A stretch of DNA of 63,498 bases. Source: Trebouxia sp. TZW2008 (taxonomy: Eukaryota > Chlorophyta > Trebouxiophyceae > Trebouxiales > Trebouxiaceae). Position numbers and translations under genes: made by a program. The notes beneath the pieces are model-generated. The model searched no databases, had not been told where the DNA came from, and worked only from the letters and a program-made list of their open reading frames with translations. Below are positions 23,001 through 32,273 of the stretch, one piece after another (positions within the stretch are counted from its first letter, which is position 1; each line of letters opens with the position of its first letter). Location: positions 1 to 63,498 of the forward strand of contig BDIU01000522.1 of the NCBI GenBank assembly GCA_002118135.1, in the 5' to 3' direction.

Positions 23001-26000
23001 CACAGTCATGCAAACCACATGACGAATGGAGAGCGCAGGCACAGGTGAGGCCCACAACATGGCTGAACAATATGCTGTTGCAGTCTTGCCAAGGCTTGCA
23101 GTGGTTGCAAGGGAGGCAGGGCATCAGAACATGGCAGCAGAGCTTGGCTGCTGGCAAGAAGTGCTAGCAGGCGACAGCAGTGTGAGTGTGCCTGTCAAAG
23201 CCCAATTCAAAGATAACACGCTGGCATGACAAATGCAAAGCTGACAGTGCACACATCCAGTACAGGATAATCACTGAGAGCTTTGCACATGAGCAGGGAG
23301 TAGTGTTTTGATGTTTGAGGCTACGCAGTGGGCAGGGTCTTGACATAAAGCACTGGCGGTATAGCCTGACGCACACGGTGCTAGCATGATGAGTGCAAAG
23401 GTGACAGCGCATGCAGCCAATAAAGAGTGACTACTACCCAGAGCTGTGCAGCTGAGCAGGGAGTGATCTTGATTGTCGAGGCTACGCATTGGGGCAGGGT
23501 CTTAGTGGGAGGCGCAGACAGTATGCAATGAGTACCCCGACACGGTGCTCACTTGACGCAAGCAAAGATGATAGGGCATGCAGCCAGCATACAGTGATTA
23601 CCCAGGGCTGTGCAGCTTAGCAGGGCATAGTCTTTGAGGCTACGTAGTGGCGCATGCTCTTGGTAGGAGGCGCAGGCAGCCTCTAAGCGACCCTTCAAAG
23701 CTGCCTGTGCTGCCTCCCAGCCTGTGTTCACCTGCCATCCCTCCCCTGAGTCCCCATACCCTGCTTGCACCCTCTCCTCGACAATGAAGAAACCCACAAC
23801 CTGCATAGCAGCTATGCCAGAGGTCGGCAGCAGGCACTTGCTTCTGGATGATGAATCATTTCACAATCTATGCTTGAGCTGATCAGTCCCTGTACCCCGC
23901 TTGGACCTGCTCCTCAACAATGAGATAACACACAGTCTGCATGTGAAGGCAGTTTTGCTCGAAGACGTATGCAGAATGATCATTGAACGGCCCAACAATC
24001 CTGAACAGCAAAACTTCAACAAAAGCATGCACACCAGTGATACTACTGAGTTGTATATATACAACCTGTATCTATATATAGACTGTATATATCTGCAGCA
24101 TGGGACATCTTGCCCGACAGTTGCTGGGGCTGCAGCACCATGCCGAGCCAGTCATACTGTAGTCATACTGAGGAAGACTATTGGAAACCTGCGACTTCTG
24201 CTCTAGTGAGCTACCACTCACTATATGGAAGTGTACCTCACTTTCCTCTCAATCCTACACTTCTGCACCGCATCAGCATGTACCTGGGCAATGAAGCCTT
24301 GGTAGGCTTCAGAAAATCTGACAGGAGCGGCCAGGTCCACATTCAGCTGCTGGCGTCTGTTGTCCAGCATGTACGCCCTGAACTGCTGTAGGCGGCCCAC
24401 CCTTTTGTGTATCTGGATGCACCTGCAACCACTTGCGCTGCTCAGACAAGATTGTGTTTGAAAAGTTTAGCTGTGTTGGCTGAAGTTCAGTTGTGGAACT
24501 GTCCAGACAAGGAGGCTTGCGCATCAACAACAACTGTGTTTTGTGCAGGTCACTACAGACATGCCAACACAGCAGGAAAACTTGGCATCTTGTTTGTTGG
24601 CCTGCTTCTTGACTGTACCAACTGCGTTAGTCACTGTGAGGTGCAGTTGTGCAAATAAATTTGTACAACATTCATGTCTGGAGGCTGACCTGTGCAGGCA
24701 TGTCATGTCAATGTTTTTTAAGACATCTTCTTCTTCAGCTGGCAGGTTGTTGTCCCCAGTAGCCACTAATGGCAGACTCTTACTTCCCTGCTTCTTCTTC
24801 TGCTGCTGTTGCTGCTGCTGCTGCTGAGAGTTCCCTGCATGCAATAAGCCAGATTCCCGCAACCATCACGCTGTGCCATGCAAGCAATCAGATCACATGC
24901 ATACACGTCTGTGGTGAGAGTGAACTAGCAGGGCAAGCACCAATAGTCAGGTGCGCTGGCAGCCCGCCTTTGCAAATGATGTTTCGTTCCTGCTTGCATT
25001 AGTTTTCAACAAAAACGTCCATAGATTCAAATTAGCCATACTCAGCAGTACCACGGTGGCTGAAATGCACTGCTTGACTGCCAATTGCATGTCTGTTACA
25101 ATGAGCATGTCCTTGCATCAAGAGTTCTTATTAAAAAAAAACTTTGCACACCTTGAGGTAGCATCCAGCTGTTGACAATAGCTGCTGCAGCTGCCCTCAA
25201 TTCGTATTGGCTGGCCAAAGACATCCTGTTGGACTCAGTATGCTAGACCAATTGCATCATGTTCTGGTTACACGGTCAATAGTGAGCTTTGCGGGTGTCA
25301 TACGAATTGACAGCTGAGTGTACCAGACACCTGGGCAGTGAAAGGCTTCCGGAGGTGCTTCAGCCACCATGCAGCAATGGATGCTGGAGGCCTTTCTTTT
25401 CTTTCTTGTGTGGCGAGGCATCCTTCACACATGCACTTTGAATACACACATGCAGTGATAAGTCACAAGGGCAAATGCCAATAGTGTGGTGATCTGGCAG
25501 TCCATTGGTACCTTGAGGCAGCAGCCAGCCATTGGCAATGGCTGCAGCAGCTGCCCTCAAGTCATCTTTGTTGGCCAGTGGCATCCTGTTGGACTTGCGT
25601 TGCTGAACCAGCTCCTTCTCTGTTTGCTCTGTGACAGCTGCTTGCTGAATGGCTTTGGCGCCTATGTCCTTAGCAGCAGCCCTGACAGTCCCCTGCAACG
25701 CCATGCACTAATGAAAAGTAGTGTCTTGTGATAGGTGCACTTGACATCAGGACATTCTTGATGTGAGGACAAGGCGGTTGGGAACCAACGACTGCGTTCT
25801 GACTGCAGCGATATCTCTGAGTAGGGCAATTTGGAAACAAGACAAAGCATATTGCAACACAAGCTCACCAGCCAGTCATTGACATGAGCAAGTGCGTGTT
25901 GCTGGATAGCAGTGCCAAGGCTGTTCAGGCAGCCTGCAATGTAGGACTGCATGTGGCCCAGCAGGATGCGATGTACACAGGCCGACAAGGCATGCAGCTC

Positions 26001-28282
26001 ACCAGCCAGTCATTGACATGAGCAAGCGCCTGCTGGTGAAGGGCCGTGCCAAGGCTGTCCAAGCAGCTTGCAGTGGAGGACTGCATGTAGCCCAGCAGGA
26101 TGCAATGTACACAGGCCGACAAGGCATGCAGCTCACCAGCCAGTCATTGACATGAGCAAGCGCCTGCTGCTGGATGGCCGTGCCAAGGCTGTCCAGGCAG
26201 CTTGCAATGTAGGACTGCATGTGGCCCAGCTGATGATTCAGGCTGCCTTGCATGGCCGCTTGCCCTGCCTCCAGCCTGCACATGGAGTGCCACAATTGCC
26301 TCAATGATGTTGTCATGATGGTTTGTTGATGTCTTGGTGTCTGCATGATTTGTTGCGTGACTGAGCAGTAGATAATGCCAGTTGGTGTCATCACGGGCAT
26401 GCGTTTTGATAGGCCTTTTGGCAAAATGCACATGCAGGCATAACTGCATGACATAAATGCATTACGCCCTGAACTGCAGGGATCAGACACGGTAGTGCTT
26501 GACTCTAATGCACTTTGGTGCTGCAATGCACATGGGCAACACCACTACAGGGCAAATGGAGACTTGATCAAGTGAAAGATTCATGTGGCGGCAAAGTCCT
26601 TCGTGTTATACCTGACGCTACTTGCATTGGGGCTTCTTGCCAAGGTCCACTGATTGCTGGCCTGCTCCAGCAGTTGCTGAGCTTTTGACAGCTTGCCATC
26701 AAGAACACATCTGGTGATGGAGGAGCAGGCTTGCAGCATCTTGATGGCGTATGACACAGCCTGCAAGCAACACAGATTGGTGTGATTGCCTAGTTGGCAA
26801 TAGCTGTGCACCCAAAGCTCATGGCAACTGTCTAGCCCCTTTTGCTCATTGACGGCATGCGATACACAGGCAGTGGCTGCAGACTGATATGGGTCCAACG
26901 CTGGTGCTGTCACTACTGATCCACCTCAAGTGTGGAGGCAAAGCCGATTGTTTCGCCATGAAATGGTCATGCAATTTGACAAGGAATCACACTCACTAGG
27001 AGCATGCTGGTCAACACTCAGCTGCCACGCTACAGGCATCCATTACAAACCACAGCAATGAGTCAGGGGGCTCTGCACCTGCAAAGACTGCGTCAGGTTG
27101 GCTGTGATTGCAGTGTGCTCCTGGCAGTCCGTGAGGTGGTTGAGATAGGCCTTTCCCACCCTTGTGAGGCCTCCATCTACCTCCAGCATACGGCACCTCA
27201 GGTCAGCAGCAATGGTCTGCATACTTCCAAGGTCCTGCAGCGAGGCTGCCATCTCATCTGCATTACCCCTGCCATGCAGACAACAAAATACAGTGACTCC
27301 TTTTCATGACGACTGCTTTGCTTCCCAAGAAAGTTTGTCTCAATATATCGTATTGTACTTGCTCAGAGGTGCCACCGCAGTCAGAATGCAGTGATTGTTG
27401 CCCAATTGCATTGTTTGTACATTGAGACTGTCCTCACATCAAGTGTTCTTACAAATAGAAGTTGATGCGAAGCATACATGCTTGGACGGGGCTGTGGGAT
27501 GACATGACAGCAAGGTTGTTGAGCTGTGATTTGCTGTGTAGCTGCTGATGGTTGGTGCTTCCTCCTTTGCTGACAATCAACAGCATGCTTAACATTGCAG
27601 TGAGGCTGCCATGTCATCTGCATTAGCCCTGCCATCCAGCATGAAGGTAAAATTACAAGCTTACAAAATTGTGAGGTGTGGGTGGTGACATGAGAGCAAT
27701 GTTTTTGAGCTGTGCAAGACTTGTTGCTCACTTGGTCATGAGAGAACTTGCAATACATTCAAGCTGATGAGTATGGTCACACGATTGTTGTTGAGCTGTG
27801 TTGTCCTGTCTAGCTGCCGATTGTTGGTCCAATCCATGACAACAGCACGCTTGACATTGCTGACAAGTGAGTATATCGTCATGCAGCAAGCAGCACACGT
27901 GCCCAAAGTGAAGTCAAGTCACCTGCATATGGAGGACACCTCCGTGCTTTGCTCCTCTGCTACGCTGTACAGAGCAGACAGGATGCCCTGGGAGGAGTTT
28001 TGGGTCTGTAATGATGTGCTGACGCTTGCTGGCTGCACAACTTCGTCGTCTGTCATATCCATGTCAGGAGCTGCTGGTGTAGATGCCAGCTCTGTTGCAT
28101 TCTCAAAGACATGCCGTACCTGACATTCAAGGCAACCAGTCACTTCTACAGCTGTTCCAGCAGCAGCACTGTCTTAGATAGCTTAGCAAGCCGCAAGTTG
28201 TCACCAGTGGAGCTATGTCTTCATTTGCAAGAGCTGACTCTACAAGATCTTGTATTGCAGTGGACTGGTCAGAGATCGTCAT
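17024..28282 (-). CDS. SEC15: Exocyst complex subunit SEC15
   Basis: Nineteen exons were found: 28282-28205, 28119-27923, 27257-27079, 26760-26612, 26275-26137, 25692-25512, 24834-24690, 24422-24284, 23800-23602, 22837-22707, 22506-22340, 21332-21203, 20755-20607, 20094-19880, 19097-18907, 18387-18178, 17656-17517, 17269-17206 and 17089-17024, about 956 codons. All joins agree in phase except exon 2 to 3, where a short exon is missing. The tethering complex docks secretory vesicles at the plasma membrane; SEC15 binds Rab11/RabA. Order and spacing of blocks follow plant SEC15: IAPLVRHVFEN, ALAHVNDWL, AAAKDIGAKAIQQAA, VVGFFIVEERV, RSLKDYALL, KAVTEDDTQH, FTSMVPDSM, KHLNWLPDQPP, RFAQGVFSFLNNWMM and LKKQTVDQVVRQLQRM. 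Oddities are a nine-glutamine tract in exon 7, an Ala/Pro/Ser-rich 71-residue insert in exon 14, and many duplicated exon edges. Length is somewhat above the usual 790. Confidence 0.93.
19300..19790 (-). repeat. Decayed copies of the SEC15 exon 14 region
   Basis: Sequence matching the 3' half and donor of exon 14 (HSKKQ, ELSAISQ, then a CAG|GTGCCA donor) recurs at about 19640-19740, and a further diverged copy with the same donor block lies near 19450-19510. The copies lack a continuous frame. They sit inside intron 14, so the intron appears to have grown by tandem duplication of the exon edge. Confidence 0.6.
22130..22440 (-). repeat. 94-bp tandem triplication at the SEC15 exon 11 donor
   Basis: The block ending acttgtgtgcc occurs at 22150, 22244 and 22338, exactly 94 bases apart. 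Each unit contains the last part of exon 11 (minus sense ACCAGCATGGTCCCAGA), and the units at 22244 and 22338 carry the full CACAA|GTAAC donor-like edge. Only the copy nearest 22440 joins the rest of the exon in frame. Confidence 0.8.
22880..22995 (-). repeat. Decayed copy of the SEC15 exon 10 5' edge
   Basis: Minus-sense sequence around 22950-22900 repeats the acceptor and first ~25 bases of exon 10 (GCAG|GTCAGCGTGGCTACAGTATGA against GCAG|GGCAGCGTGGGTATAGTATGA, each interrupted here only for display). The reading frame is lost. It lies just upstream of the real exon. Confidence 0.6.
23270..23600 (-). repeat. Tandem decayed copies of the SEC15 exon 9 3' edge
   Basis: Two degenerate copies of the end of exon 9 (minus sense CAGAGCTGTG, TGAGGCTACGCA and neighbouring bases) lie downstream of the real donor at 23602. 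A copy of the exon's 5' edge lies at 23840-23930, so the exon is flanked by echoes on both sides. Confidence 0.65.
25120..25215 (-). repeat. Decayed copy of the SEC15 exon 6 3' end
   Basis: The plus-strand block ttgaggtagcatccagctgt to catcctgttggactcag closely matches the end of exon 6 at 25512-25598. Substitutions break the frame. It lies about 400 bases downstream (minus sense) in the following intron. Confidence 0.65.
25715..25835 (-). mobile_element. MITE copy 2 (partial), close to a SEC15 acceptor
   Basis: Contains the family's internal block (plus strand gacattcttgatgtgaggac, gggaaccaacgactgc, gttctgactgcagc, tctgagtagggcaattt). The termini are degenerate. It ends within about 20-45 bases of the acceptor of SEC15 exon 6 (25693). 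Confidence 0.6.
25864..26275 (-). repeat. Exact 134-bp tandem triplication of SEC15 exon 5 with in-frame cassette copies
   Basis: The block ctcaccagccagtcattgac occurs at 25864, 25998 and 26132, exactly 134 bases apart. Besides the exon used in the model (26275-26137), copies at 26080-26003 and 25946-25869 keep an AG acceptor, a GTGAG donor and an uninterrupted 78-base frame encoding a variant of SYIASCLDSLGTAIQQQALA followed by HVNDWL. Because 78 is a multiple of three and both borders are phase 0, each copy could be added or swapped without breaking the SEC15 frame. The block belongs to the helical region that precedes AAAKDIG. Confidence 0.88.
27288..27468 (+). mobile_element. MITE copy 3, about 30 bases from a SEC15 acceptor
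   Basis: Begins tacagtgactccttttcatg and ends gttcttacaaatagaagttg. The core carries agtcagaatgcagtgattg and the reverse block cccaattgcattg. The left terminus lies about 30 bases from the acceptor of SEC15 exon 3 (27258). Confidence 0.7.
27490..27880 (-). repeat. Decayed tandem copies around SEC15 exon 3
   Basis: At 27600-27650 (minus sense) an acceptor-like AATGCAG is followed by ATGACATGGCAGCCTCACTG, a degenerate copy of the start of exon 3. Two related blocks with AGCATGCTGTTG/AGCGTGCTGTTG and CAGCTCAACAAC lie at about 27500-27590 and 27770-27860. MITE copy 3 separates one of these copies from the live exon. Confidence 0.55.
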
Positions 28283-28892
28283 GGTCGAAAATCAGGTCTG
28301 TGGAGGCTGATCAGGCCTGGGAGCTCTCAGGGGATCAGCGGTAGCAAACGGCGCCGACAGGTGGTTTTGATTGTGCGTGTGACGCGTCAAGTTCCTCTTG
28401 GGGCGTTGCGGAGCATTCCTTGAGGCAGCGTGCGCCACGAAGCTGCTTCTGCGGTTCGCTCGCGGGCTGATCACAGACGGTGCCGTGAATATTTGTGACT
28501 CGGACTTGCTTGCCAGAGTGAGCGCAATGAAGCCACTGCCTGCCAGCGTGTTGACGCGAAGAGCAGGGAACGCAACTTTCAAGCGTTGACGGTTCAGGCA
28601 AATAGGTCAAGCCATCTATGTGCATGCGTGTGCGAGCGTTTCGTCTTGTGCGTTTTGCGCTGAAAGCGCGCACTTCATTGCGCTAAGCTGGTCCCGCGAT
28701 CGAATCTTGCAGCACGAATAATATGCGGTTTGTACACAAGACCCAGCGTGAAACAAGCCAGCTGCACAGCGAGCACCTCGTTGCTTTGGCCTGTAACAGC
28801 ATGCAAACCTGACGCCTGATAGGTGAAGAGCACCCGTTCTTCAGGTCACAGATGCATGCTCGTTGTTAGCAGACCGCACGCTGAATCCAGCT
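28283..28892. promoter_or_regulatory. Divergent promoter region SEC15 / Tim17-like gene
   Basis: 610 bases between two divergent start codons. It is GC-richer and CpG-richer than the flanking introns, like the other start regions in this window. It is open in several frames, which I take as a composition effect rather than coding. Confidence 0.55.
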
Positions 28893-29792
28893 ATGCCAGA
28901 CCAAGATGCAACGCAGCCCCGGATCTTGCGTCAAGAGCAACCTTGTGTTGAGGCCTGGGTCTCAGGAGCTATTAGTGGCTGTCTTGCTGGATTATTGGGT
29001 GGCATGATCTGGGGCATCATTCAGGAGAAGAAATTCATCTTCAGAAACATGAACAAGGAGTACCATCTGAGGGAACATCCTATTCAGCTCTTCTCCGTGA
29101 TGATGCGTGGAACCAAGGGAATGCTCATCATGGGTACATTCTTTGGTAAGTGGTGCATGAGGAGAGCATTCTCTTCACAAGGTGAAGCTTGCTGTGGCAT
29201 TGCTTTACTTGACAAAGATGCTCAGCAGTGTGCATGCAGGGGTATTAAGAGGCTTGCGTTGTAACCTATGTGACAACATTTTAGCCAGGGATAGTCCCTT
29301 CCTGCCGGGTGCTGCTGGTGCTGCGGTATGAAGGCACTGTGGCAACACAGGTCACGCAATCATGTTTAGCACATGCAGTTAATGGCTGAGCATCGTCTCT
29401 ATATCCTCTTGTAGTCTGGTATGCGTCAATGTTGACGAACTGCTTTGAGTGCCCATCCAGGCAGGCTTGACCAGGACCCTTGTGTTAGAGGCAAACTACA
29501 CACCTTCAATGTGCGCACGGAAAGCTGCGGTACGGCTCACAATGTGCAGCTTATGCATGCAACATGATGCGAAGCTTGCAAACAGCACTGTACAAAGCTG
29601 TACCATACCTGATCCTAGCAACTTTCCAAAGCTTGCTTGTTAGCGCCGTGAGCTTGCTTACAGAATGCCAACTAAGTAAAGCTGTGTGCCATGCAGACAT
29701 CTGGGCTGCTTGCTGCCGGAGTTTTTGCAGCTGCAGAATGGATTGACCCTAAAGATACAGAAAAGGCTCTTGACGCAGCCGCTCCTGACTGA
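28893..29792 (+). CDS. Small membrane protein, possibly Tim17/Tim22/Tim23 family (tentative)
   Basis: Three exons are supported. Exon 1 is 28893-29145 (ATG, phase 1 end). Exon 2 starts at 29415 and gives VWYASMLTNCFECPSR after the junction TFFG. The last exon is 29697-29792 and encodes TSGLLAAGVFAAAEWIDP and a short acidic tail. The joins between exons 2 and 3 are not resolved, so a short exon may be missing. Exon 1 has a glycine-rich hydrophobic segment GAISGCLAGLLGGMIWGI and a conserved-looking block MMRGTKGMLIMGTFFG. A four-helix, glycine-zipper small protein with this order recalls Tim17/22/23 mitochondrial or plastid membrane proteins, but no signature motif is decisive. It may instead be an unrelated small membrane protein. 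Confidence 0.5.
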
Positions 29793-30171
29793 AAGCAGAC
29801 GTTCGTTTTCAGTTATGGGTAATTCAAATGCTTGGACCGGGCTCAGTGTAAAAAGCAGCCAGACGCAAAACAAGGAGCTGCAGCAATTGGCAATATAATA
29901 CAAGAACTTGATTGCCATGCAAGCATTAATGAGAAACACATGAAAAGTCTGAGCCTTTGGGCCTCATTACACTGTAATGATTACAGGAGCCTCTGTGGGT
30001 ATCAGCACCCTTTGATTGCCATTCAGAATACATGTCAGCTATGAAACAGAATGTCAGCCACTGTAATCACTGTATTCTGTGCAACAGTGCGAAGCATTTG
30101 CATCAATTCGGGTGTGAGTCGCATTACTGATGCCCTCATGACAAGGGGTTTACTCAGTCTCAAACATAAAG
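29793..30171. other. Convergent 3' region between Tim17-like gene and SYS1
   Basis: 379 bases between two facing stop codons. It should hold both 3' UTRs. A TGTAA, the polyadenylation motif typical of green algae, occurs near 29973 on the plus strand and may serve the upstream gene. Confidence 0.4.
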
Positions 30172-31881
30172 TCAGACTTGCTCCTCTGCCGTTCTGCTAC
30201 CCAGTGAGCTGGCATTCCTTGCAGACTCCACTTTGCTGACGCCCCTCTCAATGACGGATTTGACTGCAGCCATGCTCTTAGAAGCTGGGGAAGCACGACC
30301 TGCAGCTTGCCCACCAGCATTCAATGGAGTCAGCTCTGCCTGAGGCGCACGCCTGTGAGCAGAGGTACCTGCATATCATCAGATGCACAGTGGCATTGTT
30401 TTGTCATTTCCCAATGGTAGTGCTGATCTGATTCAACAGCTGACTGCAGTAGGGAAGCTTGCATAGGCATGCCTCAAGGTGTAAGTGGCACCTACAGGGT
30501 TTACCTACAAGACAGACAGCAGCTGACACTAAATGGACTGGCCGTTCAAGCTCGCATCTAAGCACTGGTTCGACGCTTTGATTTGATCGCGTTGAGATCA
30601 AGCAAGATCCATGACCAGAATGCTTGTACGTCTTTTGTATGCAGATATACACAGTGAAGAATCCATGCACCTGAGCTGCAGACCAGAGCGCAGCTGTCAG
30701 GGTGTGACATGCTGCTGAGCACAAGATCCTTGCAATGTCTGACTTGACCTTGACTGACCACCAGTGTGAATCGCAGGCTGATCATGCATGCAGAGCACTG
30801 CGTGCATGCATGACACACAACTTATGTTGCCTGTGTGCACCCATGCAACTTGTCACAGTTGCCAAGCCAGCTGACTTCTGCAGCCTCGATATGCATGGCT
30901 TGGTCTGCGTACAGCGAGATAAGTGGCTGTCATCACAAAGCATGAGTCAGGTCTGACGAGACCAACCTAGCGGAATGTCCCTCAGCTCTCTCCTGGCACA
31001 GATGGCTTCACTGAGCAATGCTGTGATGACAAAGGAACCGGATGTTAAGCCCCACCTGCAGTATGAGGACAACATGCTCTTGCAAGGCAAAAACAGTGAC
31101 TGGCAGAAAGCCTGCTATCTAGTTGTATCTAGTCACTTGGCATGTGCACTGACTGCATAGATTGAGCTCAGCGCTTGCTTTTGTACCAAGAGCTCAAGCC
31201 ACACCTGCTGCACTCGAGCTGATCATGCAGGCAATGCCCTGAAAGCAGCTGTGCATGTTGGAGGGGATTGAGTGCAGCCATTCATGTTGCAGGGGTTGAA
31301 TGCAGCCGCTCATGTTTCAAAGGCTAGAATGCAGCCGTTCAATATAGCGTCAGCAGCTGCAACCATACAAGCAACCCAAAAGCAGCGACTCTTCTTACCA
31401 TTGCCATCGACGAGGTATCCCAGCATATCCAATGCATGCAATAGTGTGTATGAAGTAGACTGTGAAGGAGAAATCCAGACACTTCTTGGCTCTCTCAACC
31501 TGAAAGGCAGAAATGTGAGTTGGCACGCCAAGCTGATGAGTTTCAAAGCAGCAATCAACCAAAGAGATCTTACGATCAAGGCAAGGAAGACGGCAGTGAC
31601 AACTGCTGTTCCCAGGCTTGCCAAAAGCACCCTTTCTCCATGATTGATTGGCCAAACGTTGCTGAAGACGTATGACAAAGCAAGCTTGCCAACATATGGA
31701 CCTGAAGAAACAAGCAGGTGAGGCTCGCCTTGTTGCAGGACTGGGTGTTGTGTAGAGTGATGTCAAGCCTACCTACCACAAGCCAAAACAAGGAACCAAG
31801 AGTTATGTAGAATATAGCTTGGATGCTGGCTATTTGCGCAATGATATGTATGGGGTCGTACTGCGATGTGCCATAGAACAT
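30172..31881 (-). CDS. SYS1: SYS1 Golgi trafficking protein
   Basis: Five exons join exactly to 208 codons: 31881-31773, 31701-31574, 31499-31399, 31055-30967 and 30368-30172. SYS1 is a four-pass Golgi protein that recruits the Arl3/ARFRP1 GTPase and so golgin tethers at the trans-Golgi. The start MFYGTSQYDPIHIIAQIASI closely follows the family N-terminus; ERAKKCLDFSFTVYFIHTIA and the last-helix block LLSEAICARRELRDIPL are also diagnostic. Exon 5 adds a 60-residue hydrophilic tail (QAELTPLNAGGQAAGRASPA...) absent from the human and Arabidopsis proteins, which end soon after REIP. The tail exon has matching phase and coding-like composition. If exon 4 were read through its donor instead, the protein would stop after GWSRQT. 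It is head to head with HMG-CoA lyase. Confidence 0.92.
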
Positions 31882-32273
31882 GGCCGACGCCTCACTCGCT
31901 AACCAGTACGTGCATGTTACGAGTTATTCACACAAGCCCAGGTGACTTGGGCGCAGAGAGCATCTTTCAAAATGGTGCATGCGCGTCTCAAGAAATCAGC
32001 ACCCTAGTAGCTTTCGTCTCAACGATGCCACGATCTGCGACGGTAGGTCTGCCCCATGTCTCAGTTGTTTGCTAGAATGCAACAGCTCCGTAACCAGATG
32101 GCATGCCTGTCCCTGGGCCTGTCCTAGGGAGTTCGCGTCAGCCTGCAAGGACGCTACAGCGGGTCTGGCTGGCAGCGAACGAAAGTGATGTGTGGAGTGA
32201 ACACAGCATGCTTTAATACATCGTTACCTAACCCAACGTGAAGACCGACCTGTGGTGTGATCACCTCGCTGGG
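31882..32273. promoter_or_regulatory. Divergent promoter region SYS1 / HMG-CoA lyase
   Basis: 392 bases between divergent start codons. No TATA-like motif is obvious. It must contain both transcription start sites. Confidence 0.55.

Noticed and set aside
24543..24827. Cysteine- and phenylalanine-rich plus frame
   Set aside because: It is antisense to SEC15 exon 7 and its CAG repeat.
28335..28673. Open frames upstream of SEC15 on both strands
   Set aside because: They lie in a GC- and CpG-rich divergent promoter region and do not join the SEC15 or Tim17-like exons in phase.
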